Shown: positions 40,285 to 50,711, counted from the first letter of the stretch. The stretch is 64,000 nucleotides of DNA from Ramlibacter aurantiacus (GCF_016722895.1 NZ_JAEQNA010000004.1:310001-374000), one strand, 5' to 3'. Program-made: numbers and translations. The notes: generated from the letters alone by a model not told the origin.

Positions 40285-41502
40285 TTATGCCCGCGCGAGC
40301 TCGTCCTGGTGGTCGAAGAATGCGAGCAATCCGACGCTGTTGGCGAGGGCGTCGCGCTCTCCCATCTCGATCAGCGCTTGCACGTACGGACCTTCGAACA
40401 TCAGGTAGCTGGCGAGCGAGCCGCCCTGGCGCAGGCCGCCCAGGGCACGCCGGATGGAGCGGGGCATGGAGTTCAGGTGCTCCAGCGCGAGGGCGTCCAC
40501 CGACTCGGAAGGTTCGAGGTAGAGGGTCTGCACCGGGCGGTACTTCATGGAGGTCGCGACATCGCGCGGCAGTTGCTCCAGCGTGCGGTTCACGCGGTGC
40601 GCCTGCTCCACGTCGGCTCGCACGGTGTCGTGGAAGACGCCCGCCAGGGCGTGGCCGGCGATGCTCGAAAAGCTGGGCGGCCCGCCGTCCACGGTCCAGC
40701 CTTCGCTGCGCAGCGTCTTGCTGGCGCCGATCACAAGGACCTGGTTGGCGCCCAAGCGCATGGCCGGCGCCAGGGGCGAGATCTGCCGCAAGGCGCCGTC
40801 GCCGAAGTACTCGCAGCGCTGGTCCACGTCGAGCGGCACGGGTGGAAACACGAAGGGAATGGAACTGGATGCCAGCAGGTGATCCACCGTGATGGGCTGG
40901 AACTCGCCGCGCCGGCCCGGCTTTTTCCAGGGCCGCTGCGACGCGTTGTCCGCGGTGTGGCAGAAGGTCCAGTGCGTGCCGGTGCTGTAGCTCGATGCGG
41001 TGACGGCCAAGGCTTGCAGCCGGCCCGATCGCAGGCTGCGGTCGATTTCTGCCAGCGAGAAGCGCTGCGTGAGCGTGTCCAGCAGCGGCCGGTTGTCCAG
41101 CATGGCGCCCTCGCGCCGGGCGCGGCCCCACAGGTGCAGTGCCGTGGCCAGGCGGGAGACCCCGGTCCAGGCGCCGTCGGGAAGGCGGTACACCGCCTCG
41201 CTGACCAACTCGGACCAGAGGGCGCCCAGTTCATAGAAGGCCGCCAGATCCTGGTGGGCGTTGATGGCCAACGCGGTGGCGTTGATCGCTCCGGCCGAGG
41301 TGCCCACCACGATCTGGAATGGAAAAGGTGCGCCGTACCCGAAGCGTTCTTCGATCAGGCCCGCCAGCCCCCGCAGCACGCCCACCTGGTAGGCGGCCCG
41401 GGCTCCGCCACCCATGAGCACGAGCGCCCGGACCGGTGGTGTCGGAGCAGGGTTGTCGGGTTGGAGGAGGACGTCGCTGAGCATGGCCGGCTGAGCAGCC
41501 AT
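40285..41502 (-). CDS. Patatin-like phospholipase family protein
   Basis: A 405-residue acyl hydrolase with the complete patatin dyad: oxyanion loop GGGARAAYQVGVLRG at 31-45, nucleophile Ser69 in GTSAG and the Asp of YFGDGALRQ. No signal peptide, so a cytoplasmic or membrane-associated lipase. The C-terminal third is variable helical sequence. The ATG at 41502 leaves a 36-nt spacer to the cysteine hydrolase gene upstream on the same strand, so cotranscription is possible. Substrate unknown. Confidence 0.88.
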   Translation of the reverse strand: MAAQPAMLSDVLLQPDNPAPTPPVRALVLMGGGARAAYQVGVLRGLAGLIEERFGYGAPFPFQIVVGTSAGAINATALAINAHQDLAAFYELGALWSELVSEAVYRLPDGAWTGVSRLATALHLWGRARREGAMLDNRPLLDTLTQRFSLAEIDRSLRSGRLQALAVTASSYSTGTHWTFCHTADNASQRPWKKPGRRGEFQPITVDHLLASSSIPFVFPPVPLDVDQRCEYFGDGALRQISPLAPAMRLGANQVLVIGASKTLRSEGWTVDGGPPSFSSIAGHALAGVFHDTVRADVEQAHRVNRTLEQLPRDVATSMKYRPVQTLYLEPSESVDALALEHLNSMPRSIRRALGGLRQGGSLASYLMFEGPYVQALIEMGERDALANSVGLLAFFDHQDELARA

Positions 41503-41538
41503 GGTAGGGCAGCGGGCGACCTGGCGCCAGCAAAAAGG

Positions 41539-42132
41539 CTACTCGTTTCCATTCGTTTCAGTCGAAGGACGTACATCGCATTTGAGGATGGACTTCATGT
41601 AGGCGGTGCTGGCCGCCTCGGCCTCTGCGGTCTCGGCGGCACTGCAGTCGGCCGGCACCCAGCAGTGGTACTCCCGCAGGAAGGCGTCCGCCGCCGTCAT
41701 CTGCACGCACATGTCGGTGGCCAGCCCGCATATCACCAGCTGGCGCGCGCCCATCTCGGACAGCAGCAGCTCCAGTGGCGAGCCGAAGAAGGCCGAATGG
41801 CGCGGCTTCAAGATGGTGATGTCGCTGTCCTGCGGCTCCAGCAGCCGGGCGATCTCGCCCACGTTGCCAGGGCGCTTGACGCAGTCCGCCACCAGGGTGC
41901 GGAAGTCGGACTGCCAGAAGCCGTAGTTGTCGTTGGCATAGACGGCGGGGACCCCCTGCGCGGCCAGCCGATCCTTGAGCCGCCGCGTGGCCTGGGCCGC
42001 TGCCCGGGCCCTGGGGGCGAGCCGCTCGGCGCCTGGAAAATCCAGCGGATTGATGTAGTCGACCAGCAGCAGCACGCGATCGCTCTGCGGCGTGTCCGGG
42101 CGGCGGTGTTCGGAGCGTGGAGGAGGTGGCAT
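41539..42132 (-). CDS. Isochorismatase-like cysteine hydrolase
   Basis: A 197-residue cysteine hydrolase of the isochorismatase/nicotinamidase superfamily. The catalytic triad is visible as Asp25 in LLLVDYINP, Lys109 in ILKPRHSAFF and Cys142 in GLATDMCV. It probably hydrolyses an amide, but lacks marks of true nicotinamidase and the substrate is open. The ATG at 42132 was taken; a second in-frame ATG sits three codons upstream. Lies upstream of the patatin gene in the same direction. Confidence 0.85.
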   Translation of the reverse strand: MPPPPRSEHRRPDTPQSDRVLLLVDYINPLDFPGAERLAPRARAAAQATRRLKDRLAAQGVPAVYANDNYGFWQSDFRTLVADCVKRPGNVGEIARLLEPQDSDITILKPRHSAFFGSPLELLLSEMGARQLVICGLATDMCVQMTAADAFLREYHCWVPADCSAAETAEAEAASTAYMKSILKCDVRPSTETNGNE

Positions 42133-42200
42133 GGCGCGCATCGTGCCTGTGGGTGGCCCCCGCGGCCGGCCGGATGCGGCCCACTCCGCGGAAGGAAGAT

Positions 42201-42257
42201 TCCTACACAGCCGCGTCGGAACGTCCGACATACCGGCTGAGGCGGCTTCCCTACATT
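42201..42257 (+). promoter_or_regulatory. Repeat-rich regulatory region before two small genes
   Basis: Contains TTCCTACAC (from 42200) and TTCCCTACAT (from 42247) as near direct repeats, and between them the perfect inverted repeat GTCGGA-ACG-TCCGAC (42215-42229). TACATT at 42252-42257 could be a -10 element, 31 nt before the first small start codon. Looks like an operator-promoter unit; the regulator is unknown. Confidence 0.45.
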
Positions 42258-42288
42258 GGGCCCGATCGTCATCCGAAGTGCCCATCCC

Positions 42289-42480
42289 ATGATCCAGCTC
42301 GCGACCGACCCGAACGCCAGCCGCGCCGGCTGGCGACCTTCAACCTCTGCCGAAGCCGCCAAGCGCGCCTCGGCCCCCCGCGCCCGCGCGGGCCACGCCT
42401 GGCCTTTCCTGAGCAAGCTGGCCGAGCGCCCTGCCACCCCGGACTCGCCCAAGCCGGGCGGCCAGGACGGCGGCAGCTGA
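42289..42480 (+). CDS. Small Arg/Pro/Ala-rich protein, hypothetical
   Basis: A 63-residue basic protein (MIQLATDPNASRAGWRP to the Lys/Pro/Gly-rich end KPGGQDGGS) with no recognised motif. Support comes from context: a promoter-like region with symmetric repeats lies just upstream, and a second small gene of similar composition plus a terminator-like hairpin follow. No strong ribosome site precedes it. It could also be part of a non-coding leader. Confidence 0.45.
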   Translation: MIQLATDPNASRAGWRPSTSAEAAKRASAPRARAGHAWPFLSKLAERPATPDSPKPGGQDGGS

Positions 42481-42509
42481 ACCCGCATCAAGTTGTAGCC
42501 GGAGTTCCC

Positions 42510-42710
42510 ATGGCCCTTGAAGTCACCGAGCGCACCCGCCCGATCGACCTGCCGCGCGACAAGCCGCAGGTGGACCGGACCGAACAGCACGCCAACCTCG
42601 ATCGGCGCCCGGGGGCGCTGCTGCATCCCCGTGCCCGCAGCTGGCAACAGCTTGCGAAGCCCGCGAATTGGGACGCTTATCGCAAAGTGGCTGCGCCTGG
42701 CTGGCGCTGA
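42510..42710 (+). CDS. Small basic protein, hypothetical
   Basis: A 66-residue Arg/Pro-rich protein (for example RTRPIDLPRDKPQVDR and HPRARSWQQLAKPANWDAYRK). GGAG lies 6 nt before the ATG, a better ribosome site than that of its upstream neighbour, and a strong hairpin begins 18 nt after its stop, consistent with a short expressed unit. Two Trp in an otherwise charged context suggest a nucleic acid or membrane contact, but nothing is known. Confidence 0.5.
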   Translation: MALEVTERTRPIDLPRDKPQVDRTEQHANLDRRPGALLHPRARSWQQLAKPANWDAYRKVAAPGWR

Positions 42711-42728
42711 GTCGCCACATTCTTCGCG

Positions 42729-42751
42729 ACGCCCTGGCTGGTCCAGGGCGT
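42729..42751 (+). terminator. Hairpin terminator-like element after the small genes
   Basis: ACGCCCTGG pairs with CCAGGGCGT across the 5-nt loop CTGGT. A modest T-containing tail (TGTCGCTTCT) follows. The rest of the 42752-42935 spacer holds the hpf promoter; no further gene is apparent. Confidence 0.55.
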
Positions 42752-42935
42752 TGTCGCTTCTGAAGTGAAGGTGCTGGCTTGCGCTGCGTCAAGTGCCTGG
42801 CTATTCCCCCAAGGACGCGCCGCCATTCGGATTGAAATTCAGCAGGCACCGGCGCATAGTGGCCCTGGGGTGCGCGAACTCCCGGGTTCGAGGCCACCCT
42901 TTCTCTGCCAGGCAAGTCAACACAGGAGAACGCCA

Positions 42936-43271
42936 ATGAACTTGACGATCAGCGGTCACCATCTTGAAGTCACGCAGGCTCTTCGCAACTACGTACTCGC
43001 CAAGCTGGAACGCATCACTCGTCATTTCGATCAGATCGAGGATATTCGCGTGCGACTGGTCATCGAGAACGAGACCGAGAAGGATCGACGGCAACGTGCC
43101 GAGTGCCTCATTCATGTGAAAGGCAGCGACCTGTTCGCCGAGAGTTCGCACGAGGACCTGTACGCGGCCCTGGACCAGCTGGCCGACAAGCTCGACCGCC
43201 TGGTGGGTCGATACAAGTCCAAGGTCCAGGAGCACCACCACCGTACGCCCAAGCGACTCGCGGTCGCTTGA
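42936..43271 (+). CDS. hpf: Ribosome hibernation-promoting factor, short form
   Basis: A 111-residue HPF/YfiA protein that binds the 30S decoding region and drives formation of inactive ribosome dimers in starvation. The start [20 protein letters not shown] and the basic middle are typical; the His-rich tail [12 protein letters not shown] is a betaproteobacterial variation. CAGGAG precedes the ATG. Followed by a strong intrinsic terminator, then ptsN and hprK, the usual betaproteobacterial order, but without rpoN upstream. Confidence 0.94.
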   Translation: MNLTISGHHLEVTQALRNYVLAKLERITRHFDQIEDIRVRLVIENETEKDRRQRAECLIHVKGSDLFAESSHEDLYAALDQLADKLDRLVGRYKSKVQEHHHRTPKRLAVA

Positions 43272-43280
43272 TTGGCCAAG

Positions 43281-43301
43281 GCGCCCGAGGGCGCTTTTTT
43301 T
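43281..43301 (+). terminator. Intrinsic terminator after hpf
   Basis: GCGCC-CGAG-GGCGC stem directly followed by seven T, 9 nt after the hpf stop. The clearest rho-independent terminator in the window; it separates hpf transcripts from ptsN-hprK at least in part. Confidence 0.85.
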
Positions 43302-43350
43302 GCGTCGGGCCCGTCCTGGCTCTGCGGTCGGGCAGGCGCGAGGTCGGGTG

Positions 43351-43356
43351 CATAAT
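43351..43356 (+). promoter_or_regulatory. Possible -10 element for ptsN
   Basis: CATAAT ends 10 nt before the ptsN ATG and directly follows the hpf terminator, as expected if ptsN-hprK has its own promoter. No clear -35. Confidence 0.4.
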
Positions 43357-43366
43357 TCACTCCCCC

Positions 43367-43834
43367 ATGAACCGCCTCGCGTCCATCCTGCCCGTCGCTC
43401 AAGTGCTCGTGAGCGTCGATGCCACCAGCAAGAAGAGGGCCTTTGAGGAAGCCGGGCTGCTGTTCGAGAACCTGCACGGGCTCTCCCGCGCCCTGGTGAC
43501 CGACAGCCTCTTCGCCAGGGAGCGACTGGGCTCCACCGGGCTGGGCCACGGCGTCGCCATTCCGCACGGTCGCATCAAGGGCCTGAAGTCGCCCATGGCG
43601 GCCCTGTTCCAGCTGGAACAGCCGATCGGCTTCGACGCCCCCGACGAGCAGCCGGTCAATCTCCTGATCTTCCTGCTGGTGCCGGAGGCGGCGACGCAAA
43701 AGCACCTGGAGATCCTTTCCGAAATCGCCGAGCTGCTCAGTGACTCGCCGTTGCGCGAGAAGATGAAGAGCAGCGGCAGCGCCGATGAGCTGCATGGCTT
43801 GATCGCCAACTGGCAGTCGGCCCAGTCGGACTGA
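43367..43834 (+). CDS. ptsN: PTS IIA-like nitrogen-regulatory protein PtsN
   Basis: EIIA-Ntr (155 aa), last phosphate carrier of the regulatory nitrogen PTS, which controls K+ uptake and other processes rather than sugar import. Phosphorylated His67 is in GVAIPHGR. The tail [15 protein letters not shown] segment [18 protein letters not shown] is typical. The next gene hprK starts 25 nt after the stop. A kup potassium transporter is also encoded in the window, though far away. Confidence 0.94.
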   Translation: MNRLASILPVAQVLVSVDATSKKRAFEEAGLLFENLHGLSRALVTDSLFARERLGSTGLGHGVAIPHGRIKGLKSPMAALFQLEQPIGFDAPDEQPVNLLIFLLVPEAATQKHLEILSEIAELLSDSPLREKMKSSGSADELHGLIANWQSAQSD

Positions 43835-43859
43835 ACGCCAACGTGACCGCACCCGCGCC

Positions 43860-44810
43860 GTGAAGCCGACGGTCGTCAGTGCCGATGTCCTGTTCGAGGA
43901 CCATCGCGGGCAGCTCCGGTGGGAGTGGATCGCCGGCCTCGGCGCCTCCGAGCGGCGCTTCGACGAAGTGGCCATCCGGGCGGCTCGTTCCGGCGCTGAC
44001 CTGGTCGGCTACCTGAATTACATCCATCCCTACCGGGTCCAGATCATCGGCGAGCGTGAGATCGCCTATCTGACCAATGCCACGCAGGACGACTGCGCCC
44101 GGCGTATCGCCCGCATCGTGACGCTGGAGCCGCCGGTGCTGGTGCTGGCCGACGGCCAGGTGGCGCCGGACGCGCTGATCGCCATGTGCGAGCGCGCCCA
44201 GATCCCGATGTTCGCGACGGCCGAATCGTCGGCTTTCGTCATCGACGTGCTGCGCGCCTACCTGTCCAAGCATTTCGCCGAGCGCACGTCCATGCACGGC
44301 GTGTTCATGGACATCCTCGGACTGGGCGTGCTGATCACCGGTGAGTCGGGTCTGGGCAAGAGCGAGTTGGGCCTCGAGCTGATCTCGCGCGGCAACGGGC
44401 TGGTGGCCGACGACGCGGTGGACCTCTATCGCATCAACCAGACCACCATCGAGGGCCGTTGCCCCGAGCTGCTGCAGAACCTGCTGGAGGTGCGCGGCAT
44501 TGGCCTGCTCGACATCCGCGCGATCTTTGGCGAGACGGCGGTGCGCCGCAAGATGCGGCTGAAGCTGATCGTGCACCTGGTTCGGCGCGAGACGCTGGAG
44601 CGCGAGTACGAGCGGCTGCCCTACGAGCCGCTGACCCAGGACGTGCTGGGGGTGCCTATTCGCAAGGCGGTCATCCAGGTGGTCGCGGGCCGCAACATCG
44701 CCGTTCTGGTGGAAGCGGCGGTGCGCAACACCATCCTGCAATTGCGCGGGGTGGACACCTACCAGGAATTCGTCGAGCGCCATCGTCGCGCCATGGAGCG
44801 CGACCAGTAG
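43860..44810 (+). CDS. hprK: HPr kinase/phosphorylase
   Basis: Bifunctional enzyme (316 aa) that phosphorylates or dephosphorylates HPr on serine; in betaproteobacteria it links carbon status to the regulatory PTS. Walker [10 protein letters not shown] at 161-169, the catalytic His146 in [16 protein letters not shown], and the signature [17 protein letters not shown]. The start is GTG at 43860 ([15 protein letters not shown]). Convergent with fur; a weak GGCCC-GCGTT-GGGCC hairpin lies in the 40-nt spacer. Confidence 0.95.
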   Translation: MKPTVVSADVLFEDHRGQLRWEWIAGLGASERRFDEVAIRAARSGADLVGYLNYIHPYRVQIIGEREIAYLTNATQDDCARRIARIVTLEPPVLVLADGQVAPDALIAMCERAQIPMFATAESSAFVIDVLRAYLSKHFAERTSMHGVFMDILGLGVLITGESGLGKSELGLELISRGNGLVADDAVDLYRINQTTIEGRCPELLQNLLEVRGIGLLDIRAIFGETAVRRKMRLKLIVHLVRRETLEREYERLPYEPLTQDVLGVPIRKAVIQVVAGRNIAVLVEAAVRNTILQLRGVDTYQEFVERHRRAMERDQ

Positions 44811-44850
44811 GAGCCTGGGCGGCAGAGGGACGGGCCCGCGTTGGGCCTTC

Positions 44851-45285
44851 TCAGGGCCGGCGTGGCCGGTGGGGACAATCGGCCTTGGTGCAGTGGGCGT
44901 ACAGGCTCAGTGCATGGTCTGCGATCTCGAAGCCCTTGGCGGCCGCCACCGCATGCTGCCGCTTCTCGATCTCCGCGTCGTAGAACTCCTCGACCCGGCC
45001 GCAGTCCAGGCACACCAGGTGGTCATGGTGCTGGCCCTCGTTGAGCTCGTAAACCGCCTTGCCACTTTCGAAGTGGCTGCGCGAGAGGATGCCGGCCTGC
45101 TCGAACTGCGTGAGCACGCGGTACACCGTGGCCAGGCCGATGTCGGAACGCTCTTCGAGCAGCACGCGGAACACGTCTTCCGCGGTCATGTGGCGCTGCG
45201 CGCCTTTCTGGAACACATCGAGGATCTTCAGCCTGGGCAGGGTGGCCTTGAGTCCCGTGCTCTTGAGTTCGTCGATGTTTGTCAT
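44851..45285 (-). CDS. fur: Ferric uptake regulator Fur
   Basis: Iron-responsive repressor (144 aa). N-terminal winged helix ([28 protein letters not shown]) and metal-binding C-terminal domain with the [11 protein letters not shown] motif (His86, His87, His89, Cys92, Cys95) and further His in the tail. Divergent from bamE across 70 bp, an arrangement conserved in betaproteobacteria. Confidence 0.96.
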   Translation of the reverse strand: MTNIDELKSTGLKATLPRLKILDVFQKGAQRHMTAEDVFRVLLEERSDIGLATVYRVLTQFEQAGILSRSHFESGKAVYELNEGQHHDHLVCLDCGRVEEFYDAEIEKRQHAVAAAKGFEIADHALSLYAHCTKADCPHRPRRP

Positions 45286-45322
45286 GTGCCGCGCTGTGCC
45301 AAGGCCAGCGAGGGCCGGCCGC

Positions 45323-45328
45323 TACAAT
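45323..45328 (+). promoter_or_regulatory. Possible -10 element for bamE
   Basis: TACAAT lies 27 nt before the bamE ATG within the 70-bp divergent fur/bamE region. No clear -35 is visible. Confidence 0.35.
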
Positions 45329-45355
45329 GGTTCGATCATAAACGCCAGCCTCCTG

Positions 45356-45904
45356 ATGCCTGCCCCATCCCTTCGCCTGAGCCGCTTCGCCATGGCTGTC
45401 TTGGCCGGTGTCGCTCTGAGCGCCTGTGGGGCCCTGGACTCCTCCACCAGCCGTCTGGCGTCCTCGCTCACGCCGCACCGGCCCCCGATCGTGCAAGGCA
45501 ACTTCGTCTCGCGCGAGCAGGCCGAGCAGCTCAAACCCGGCATGTCGCGCCAGCAGGTGCGCGAGATCCTCGGCACCCCGCTGGTAAGCAGCCTCTTCCA
45601 TGCCGACCGCTGGGACTACGTCTTCACCCTCAGGCGACAAGGCCGGCCCGAGCAGTCGCACCACCTGACCGTGTATTTCCGTGGCGACGCCCTCGACCGG
45701 TTCGAGGCAGACAAGCTGCCCACCGAATCGGAGTTCGCCGACCAGATCGACACCCGTCGCCGTACGGCTCGCGTGCCGGTCCTCGAGGCCACCGAGGCCC
45801 AGCTGCAACGCTTCGAGCGGCCCGGAGCACCCGCCGCGCCCGTGCCGGTGCAGCCGCCCGCCAGCGCCAGTTATCCCCCGCTGGAGTCCAGCGCCGTCCG
45901 TTGA
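45356..45904 (+). CDS. bamE: Outer membrane assembly lipoprotein BamE
   Basis: Lipoprotein of the BAM complex (182 aa) that helps insert beta-barrel proteins into the outer membrane. Signal peptide with lipobox LSAC (lipidated Cys24); the SmpA/OmlA fold is shown by [26 protein letters not shown] and by [14 protein letters not shown] longer than usual Pro/Ala-rich C-terminus ([18 protein letters not shown]) is present. Followed 11 nt later by dapB. Confidence 0.93.
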   Translation: MPAPSLRLSRFAMAVLAGVALSACGALDSSTSRLASSLTPHRPPIVQGNFVSREQAEQLKPGMSRQQVREILGTPLVSSLFHADRWDYVFTLRRQGRPEQSHHLTVYFRGDALDRFEADKLPTESEFADQIDTRRRTARVPVLEATEAQLQRFERPGAPAAPVPVQPPASASYPPLESSAVR

Positions 45905-45915
45905 ACAAGAACACC

Positions 45916-46746
45916 ATGGCGATTTCCGCCCCGACCCCTTCCGTGCATCGCGTGGCCGTCGCCGGCGCATCGGGCCGCATGGGACACATGTTGATCGAGG
46001 CCATTCGGGCCGCCGACGATTGCCGCCTGGCTGGCGCGCTCGACCTGCCCAGCAGCCCGGCCATCGGCAACGATGCCTCGGCGTTCCTCGGGCACGCGAG
46101 CGGCGTGCCCGTGACGGCCGATGTGCGCGAGGGGCTGTCCGATGTCGATGTCCTGATCGACTTCACCCGGCCCGAAGGCACGCTGGCTCACCTGGCCGCC
46201 TGCCGCGAACTCGGGGTGGGCGCGGTGATCGGCACCACCGGCTTTTCCGACGCCCAGAAGGCCCAGATCGCGGAAGTGGCGCGTGACGTGCCGATCGTCA
46301 TGGCGCCCAACATGAGCGTCGGCGTGAACGTCATGCTCAGGCTGCTGGAGACGGCGGCACAGGCCCTGGCGTCGGGCTACGACATCGAAGTGATCGAGGC
46401 GCACCACCGGCACAAGGTCGACGCCCCGTCGGGCACGGCCCTCAAGATGGGCGAGGTGATCGCCGAGGCGGTCGGCCGTGACCTCAGGCAGTGCGCGGTG
46501 TACGCCCGCGAGGGCATCACCGGCGAGCGCGATCCATCCACGATCGGGTTCTCCACGATCCGCGGGGGCGACATCGTGGGCGACCACACCGTGCTCTTCG
46601 CCGGCACCGGTGAGCGCATCGAGATCACGCATCGCTCCAGCAGCCGGGCCACCTACGCGCAGGGAAGCTTGCGTGCGGTGCGCTTCCTCGCCGGACGCAG
46701 CAGCGGCCTGTTCGACATGTTCGACGTGCTGGGGCTGCGCCCGTGA
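45916..46746 (+). CDS. dapB: 4-hydroxy-tetrahydrodipicolinate reductase
   Basis: NAD(P)H-dependent reductase of lysine and meso-diaminopimelate synthesis (276 aa). Nucleotide-binding GASGRMG at 17-23, GTTGF in the middle, and the catalytic [20 protein letters not shown]. Length is normal. Cotranscribed with bamE by position. Confidence 0.96.
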   Translation: MAISAPTPSVHRVAVAGASGRMGHMLIEAIRAADDCRLAGALDLPSSPAIGNDASAFLGHASGVPVTADVREGLSDVDVLIDFTRPEGTLAHLAACRELGVGAVIGTTGFSDAQKAQIAEVARDVPIVMAPNMSVGVNVMLRLLETAAQALASGYDIEVIEAHHRHKVDAPSGTALKMGEVIAEAVGRDLRQCAVYAREGITGERDPSTIGFSTIRGGDIVGDHTVLFAGTGERIEITHRSSSRATYAQGSLRAVRFLAGRSSGLFDMFDVLGLRP

Positions 46747-46793
46747 GCGGGTCCGCCTGCCCGTCCCCGCGGCTTGGCCCCACGGTGCACTAA

Positions 46794-47504
46794 GTGGCCG
46801 TCTGGGAGCTGCTGCGCCAGGGAGACGCGCTCACGCAGGTGCTCGCGCTCCTGCTGCTGTTCATGTCCGTCGGCAGTTGGGTCGTCATCGTCTGGAAGGG
46901 GTGGCTGCTGCGGCGCGCAGCCCGTGACGTGCCGCGCGGCACCGCTGCCTTCTGGCAGGCCGGCTCGGTGGCCGAGGCCTGCCAGCGGCTGCCTCATTTC
47001 GATCGCGAGTCGCTGGTGCTGCCCCTGGTGCAGGCCACCCAGGCTCCGGCGCCCGGTCTGCTCGGGGCTGCCGGAGACCGCAGCCAGCAGCTCACGCGGC
47101 TGCTGCGCGATGCGCTGCACCGGGTGCTGGACAAGCTGCAGTTCGGCCAGGTCCTGCTGGCCACGGTCGGCTCGACGGCCCCCTTCATCGGACTGCTCGG
47201 CACCGTGTGGGGCATCTATCACGCGCTCACCGGGATCGCCGCCGCGGGCCAGATCACCATCGACCAGATCGCAGGCCCGGTCGGGGAAGCCCTGGTCATG
47301 ACCGCGGCCGGACTCGCGGTCGCGATTCCCGCGGTGCTGGGCTACAACATCTTCGGCCGGCTCATCGCCCGCATCGAAGCCGACCTGGAAGGCTTCGCCC
47401 TCGACCTGCGCGAGCTGCTGGCCCAGGCGCCGCATTCGGCAGCGGATGACCTCGGCGCTTCCGAAGGCATGCGCGCACCTGGCGTGGCCAGCGTCGGTGC
47501 CTGA
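46794..47504 (+). CDS. exbB: MotA/TolQ/ExbB proton channel family protein
   Basis: Inner-membrane protein (236 aa) with three helices: about 13-35, about 122-144 (LLATVGSTAPFIGLLGTVWGIYHAL) and about 165-187 (ALVMTAAGLAVAIPAVLGYN). Together with the ExbD-like protein encoded 3 nt downstream it forms a proton-driven energiser of TonB-dependent transport (or of a Tol-like process). The start is GTG at 46794. No tonB gene follows in the window, so the ExbB call over TolQ is by resemblance. Confidence 0.88.
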   Translation: MAVWELLRQGDALTQVLALLLLFMSVGSWVVIVWKGWLLRRAARDVPRGTAAFWQAGSVAEACQRLPHFDRESLVLPLVQATQAPAPGLLGAAGDRSQQLTRLLRDALHRVLDKLQFGQVLLATVGSTAPFIGLLGTVWGIYHALTGIAAAGQITIDQIAGPVGEALVMTAAGLAVAIPAVLGYNIFGRLIARIEADLEGFALDLRELLAQAPHSAADDLGASEGMRAPGVASVGA

Positions 47505-47507
47505 GGC

Positions 47508-47921
<414 letters not shown>

Positions 47922-47960
47922 GCGAGCGGGCCGGGCGCAGGGCGGCACGACAGCCCACCC

Positions 47961-47966
47961 TACAAT
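47961..47966 (+). promoter_or_regulatory. Possible -10 element for leuS
   Basis: TACAAT, followed ten bases later by the leuS ATG. No strong -35. A promoter here would yield a near-leaderless mRNA, like that proposed for pyrF. Confidence 0.35.
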
Positions 47967-47976
47967 TTGCGCCACC

Positions 47977-50616
47977 ATGCAAGACAAGTACAACCACCTG
48001 GAAGTCGAGCGCGCGGCGCAGGCGCACTGGACCGCCCGCGATGCCTACCGGGTCGTCGAGGATTCGCACCGCAAGAAGTTCTACGCCTGCTCGATGCTGC
48101 CGTACCCCAGCGGCAAGCTGCACATGGGCCACGTGCGCAACTACACCATCAACGACATGCTCACGCGGTACCTGCGCATGAGCGGCTACAACGTGTTGAT
48201 GCCCATGGGATGGGATGCCTTCGGCCTGCCGGCCGAGAACGCCGCGCTGAAGAATGGCGTGCCGCCGGCGAAGTGGACCTACGACAACATCGCCTACATG
48301 AAGAAGCAGATGCAGGCGATGGGGCTGGCCATCGACTGGTCGCGCGAGGTCGCCACCTGCGATCCGGCCTACTACCGCTGGAACCAGTGGCTGTTCCTCA
48401 AGATGCTCGAAAAGGGCATCGCCTATCGCAAGACCCAGGTCGTCAACTGGGACCCGGTGGACCAGACGGTGCTGGCCAACGAGCAGGTCATCGACGGCAA
48501 GGGCTGGCGCACCGGTGCCGTGGTCGAAAAGCGCGAGATCCCGGGCTACTACCTCAAGATCACCGACTACGCCGAGGAGTTGCTCCAGCACGTGCAGCAC
48601 AAGCTGCCCGGCTGGCCGGAGCGCGTCAAGTTGATGCAGGAGAACTGGATCGGCAAGAGCGAGGGCGTGCGCTTCGCCTTCACGCACGACATCCGCGACG
48701 ACGCCGGAGAGCTGATCGGCGGCGGGCGCATGTACGTGTTCACCACGCGCGCCGACACCATCATGGGCGTGACCTTCTGCGCCGTGGCACCCGAGCATCC
48801 GCTGGCCACCCAGGCGGCCCGCCGCGATCCCGCGCTGGCCGCCTTCATCGAGGAGTGCAAGAAGGGTGGCACCACCGAGGCCGAACTCGCGGTCAAGGAC
48901 AAGGAGGGCATGCGCACCGGCCTGTCGGTGATCCATCCCATCACCCAGGAGCCGGTCGAGGTCTGGGTCGGCAACTACGTGCTCATGGGCTACGGCGACG
49001 GTGCCGTGATGGGCGTTCCCGGCCACGATGAACGCGACTTCGCCTTCGCGCAGAAGTACGGCATCCCGATCGTGCAGGTGGTGCAGATCGATGGCGAAGC
49101 CTACGACTACGGCCGCTGGCAGGACTGGTATGCCGACAAGGAGCGCGGGCTGACCTGCAACTCCTTCGACTTCAGCGGCTTCAACTACAAGGATGCGGTC
49201 AATGCGGTGGCCCATGCGCTGGAGCGCAAGGGCCTGGGCGAGAAGAAGACCACCTGGCGCCTGCGTGACTGGGGCATCAGCCGCCAGCGCTACTGGGGCA
49301 CCCCGATCCCCATCATCCACTGCGAGGAGCACGGCGCGGTGCCGGTGCCCGAGCAGGACCTGCCGGTGGTGCTGCCGCCCGACTGCGTGCCCGACGGCAC
49401 CGGCAACCCGCTGAACCGCCGAGAGGACTTCCTGCGCTGCACCTGCCCGGTATGCGGCAAGGACGCGCGGCGCGAGACCGACACCATGGACACCTTCGTG
49501 GACAGCTCCTGGTACTTCATGCGCTATTGCGATCCGCAGCTGGACACCGCCATGGTGGGCGAGGGCACCCGCTACTGGATGCCGATGGACCAGTACATCG
49601 GCGGCATCGAGCACGCCATCCTGCACCTGCTGTACGCGCGCTTCTGGACCAAGGTCATGCGCGATCTGGGCCTGGTCACCATCGACGAGCCCTTCACCAG
49701 GCTGCTCACGCAGGGCATGGTGCTCAACGAGGCGTTTTCCCGCACCACCACGGGCAAGCAGTACTACTGGCAGCACGAGCTGGACATCGAGCGCGACGAG
49801 CACAACCGCGTGATCTCGGCCCGTTCCAAAGCCGATGGCCTGCCGGTGGACTACGAGGGCTGGACCACGATGTCCAAGTCCAAGAACAACGGCGTCGATC
49901 CGCAGGCGCTGATCGAGAAATACGGCGCTGACACCGCCCGCCTGTACACCATGTTCACCGCTCCGCCCGAGGCCACGCTCGAATGGAACGACGCGGCGCT
50001 GGAAGGCAGCTATCGCTTCCTGCGCCGGGTCTGGCAGTTCGGGCAGAAGCTCGGTGGCCACGAGGCGGTGGCCGGCCAGACCCACGCGCTGGCCCACCCG
50101 AGCGGCTTCGGCAAGGCGGTCAAGGCGCTGCGCCACGAGATCCACACGGTGCTGCGCCAGGTCGACTACGACTACGGCCGCATGCAATACAACACCGTGG
50201 TCTCCGGCGCCATGAAGATGCTCAACGCGCTGGAAGACTTCAAGGCGCCCCAAGAGCCGGGCGCCCGTGCCGCGCTGGCGGAAGGCTTCGGCATCCTGTT
50301 GCGCGTGCTCTATCCGGCCACGCCGCACATCGCCCATGCGCTGTGGCAGCAGCTCGGCTACGCCGACCTGCACGGTGACCTGATCGACGCCCCCTGGCCG
50401 CACCTGGACGAACAGGCGCTGGTGCAGGACGAGGTCGAGCTGGTGCTGCAGGTCAACGGCAAGCACCGGGGCACCATCTCGGTGGCCGCGGGCGCGAGCC
50501 GCGAAGACATCGAGCGCGCAGCGCTCGCAAGCGAGGCCTTCCAGAAGTTCGCCGAGGGCAAGGCGCCGAAGAAGGTCATCATCGTTCCCAGCCGCCTGGT
50601 CAACGTCGTCGTCTGA
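47977..50616 (+). CDS. leuS: Leucyl-tRNA synthetase
   Basis: Class I synthetase that charges tRNA-Leu (879 aa, usual length). HIGH-type motif LHMGH at 48-52 after PYPSGK, editing domain in the middle ([21 protein letters not shown]), and KMSKS-type motif TMSKSKNNG with MSKS at 632-635. First gene of a run leuS-lptE-holA typical of proteobacteria. Confidence 0.97.
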   Translation: MQDKYNHLEVERAAQAHWTARDAYRVVEDSHRKKFYACSMLPYPSGKLHMGHVRNYTINDMLTRYLRMSGYNVLMPMGWDAFGLPAENAALKNGVPPAKWTYDNIAYMKKQMQAMGLAIDWSREVATCDPAYYRWNQWLFLKMLEKGIAYRKTQVVNWDPVDQTVLANEQVIDGKGWRTGAVVEKREIPGYYLKITDYAEELLQHVQHKLPGWPERVKLMQENWIGKSEGVRFAFTHDIRDDAGELIGGGRMYVFTTRADTIMGVTFCAVAPEHPLATQAARRDPALAAFIEECKKGGTTEAELAVKDKEGMRTGLSVIHPITQEPVEVWVGNYVLMGYGDGAVMGVPGHDERDFAFAQKYGIPIVQVVQIDGEAYDYGRWQDWYADKERGLTCNSFDFSGFNYKDAVNAVAHALERKGLGEKKTTWRLRDWGISRQRYWGTPIPIIHCEEHGAVPVPEQDLPVVLPPDCVPDGTGNPLNRREDFLRCTCPVCGKDARRETDTMDTFVDSSWYFMRYCDPQLDTAMVGEGTRYWMPMDQYIGGIEHAILHLLYARFWTKVMRDLGLVTIDEPFTRLLTQGMVLNEAFSRTTTGKQYYWQHELDIERDEHNRVISARSKADGLPVDYEGWTTMSKSKNNGVDPQALIEKYGADTARLYTMFTAPPEATLEWNDAALEGSYRFLRRVWQFGQKLGGHEAVAGQTHALAHPSGFGKAVKALRHEIHTVLRQVDYDYGRMQYNTVVSGAMKMLNALEDFKAPQEPGARAALAEGFGILLRVLYPATPHIAHALWQQLGYADLHGDLIDAPWPHLDEQALVQDEVELVLQVNGKHRGTISVAAGASREDIERAALASEAFQKFAEGKAPKKVIIVPSRLVNVVV

Positions 50617-50711
50617 ACGTGAGCCCTTCCTCGAAGCGCCTTCGGCCTGGCCGTGCGTTCGGTCACTTCTGTCGTGCAGACGTGCGAGCCGCATCGTGAG
50701 GTGAACCCATC

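Noticed and set aside
39496..42240. Long plus-strand open frame across corA, the patatin and the cysteine hydrolase genes
   Set aside because: Same shadow effect; all three minus-strand proteins have clear catalytic motifs.
42860..42900. GGGTTCGA resembling a tRNA T-loop before hpf
   Set aside because: The flanking bases do not form the T-stem and no acceptor, D or anticodon arms can be drawn.
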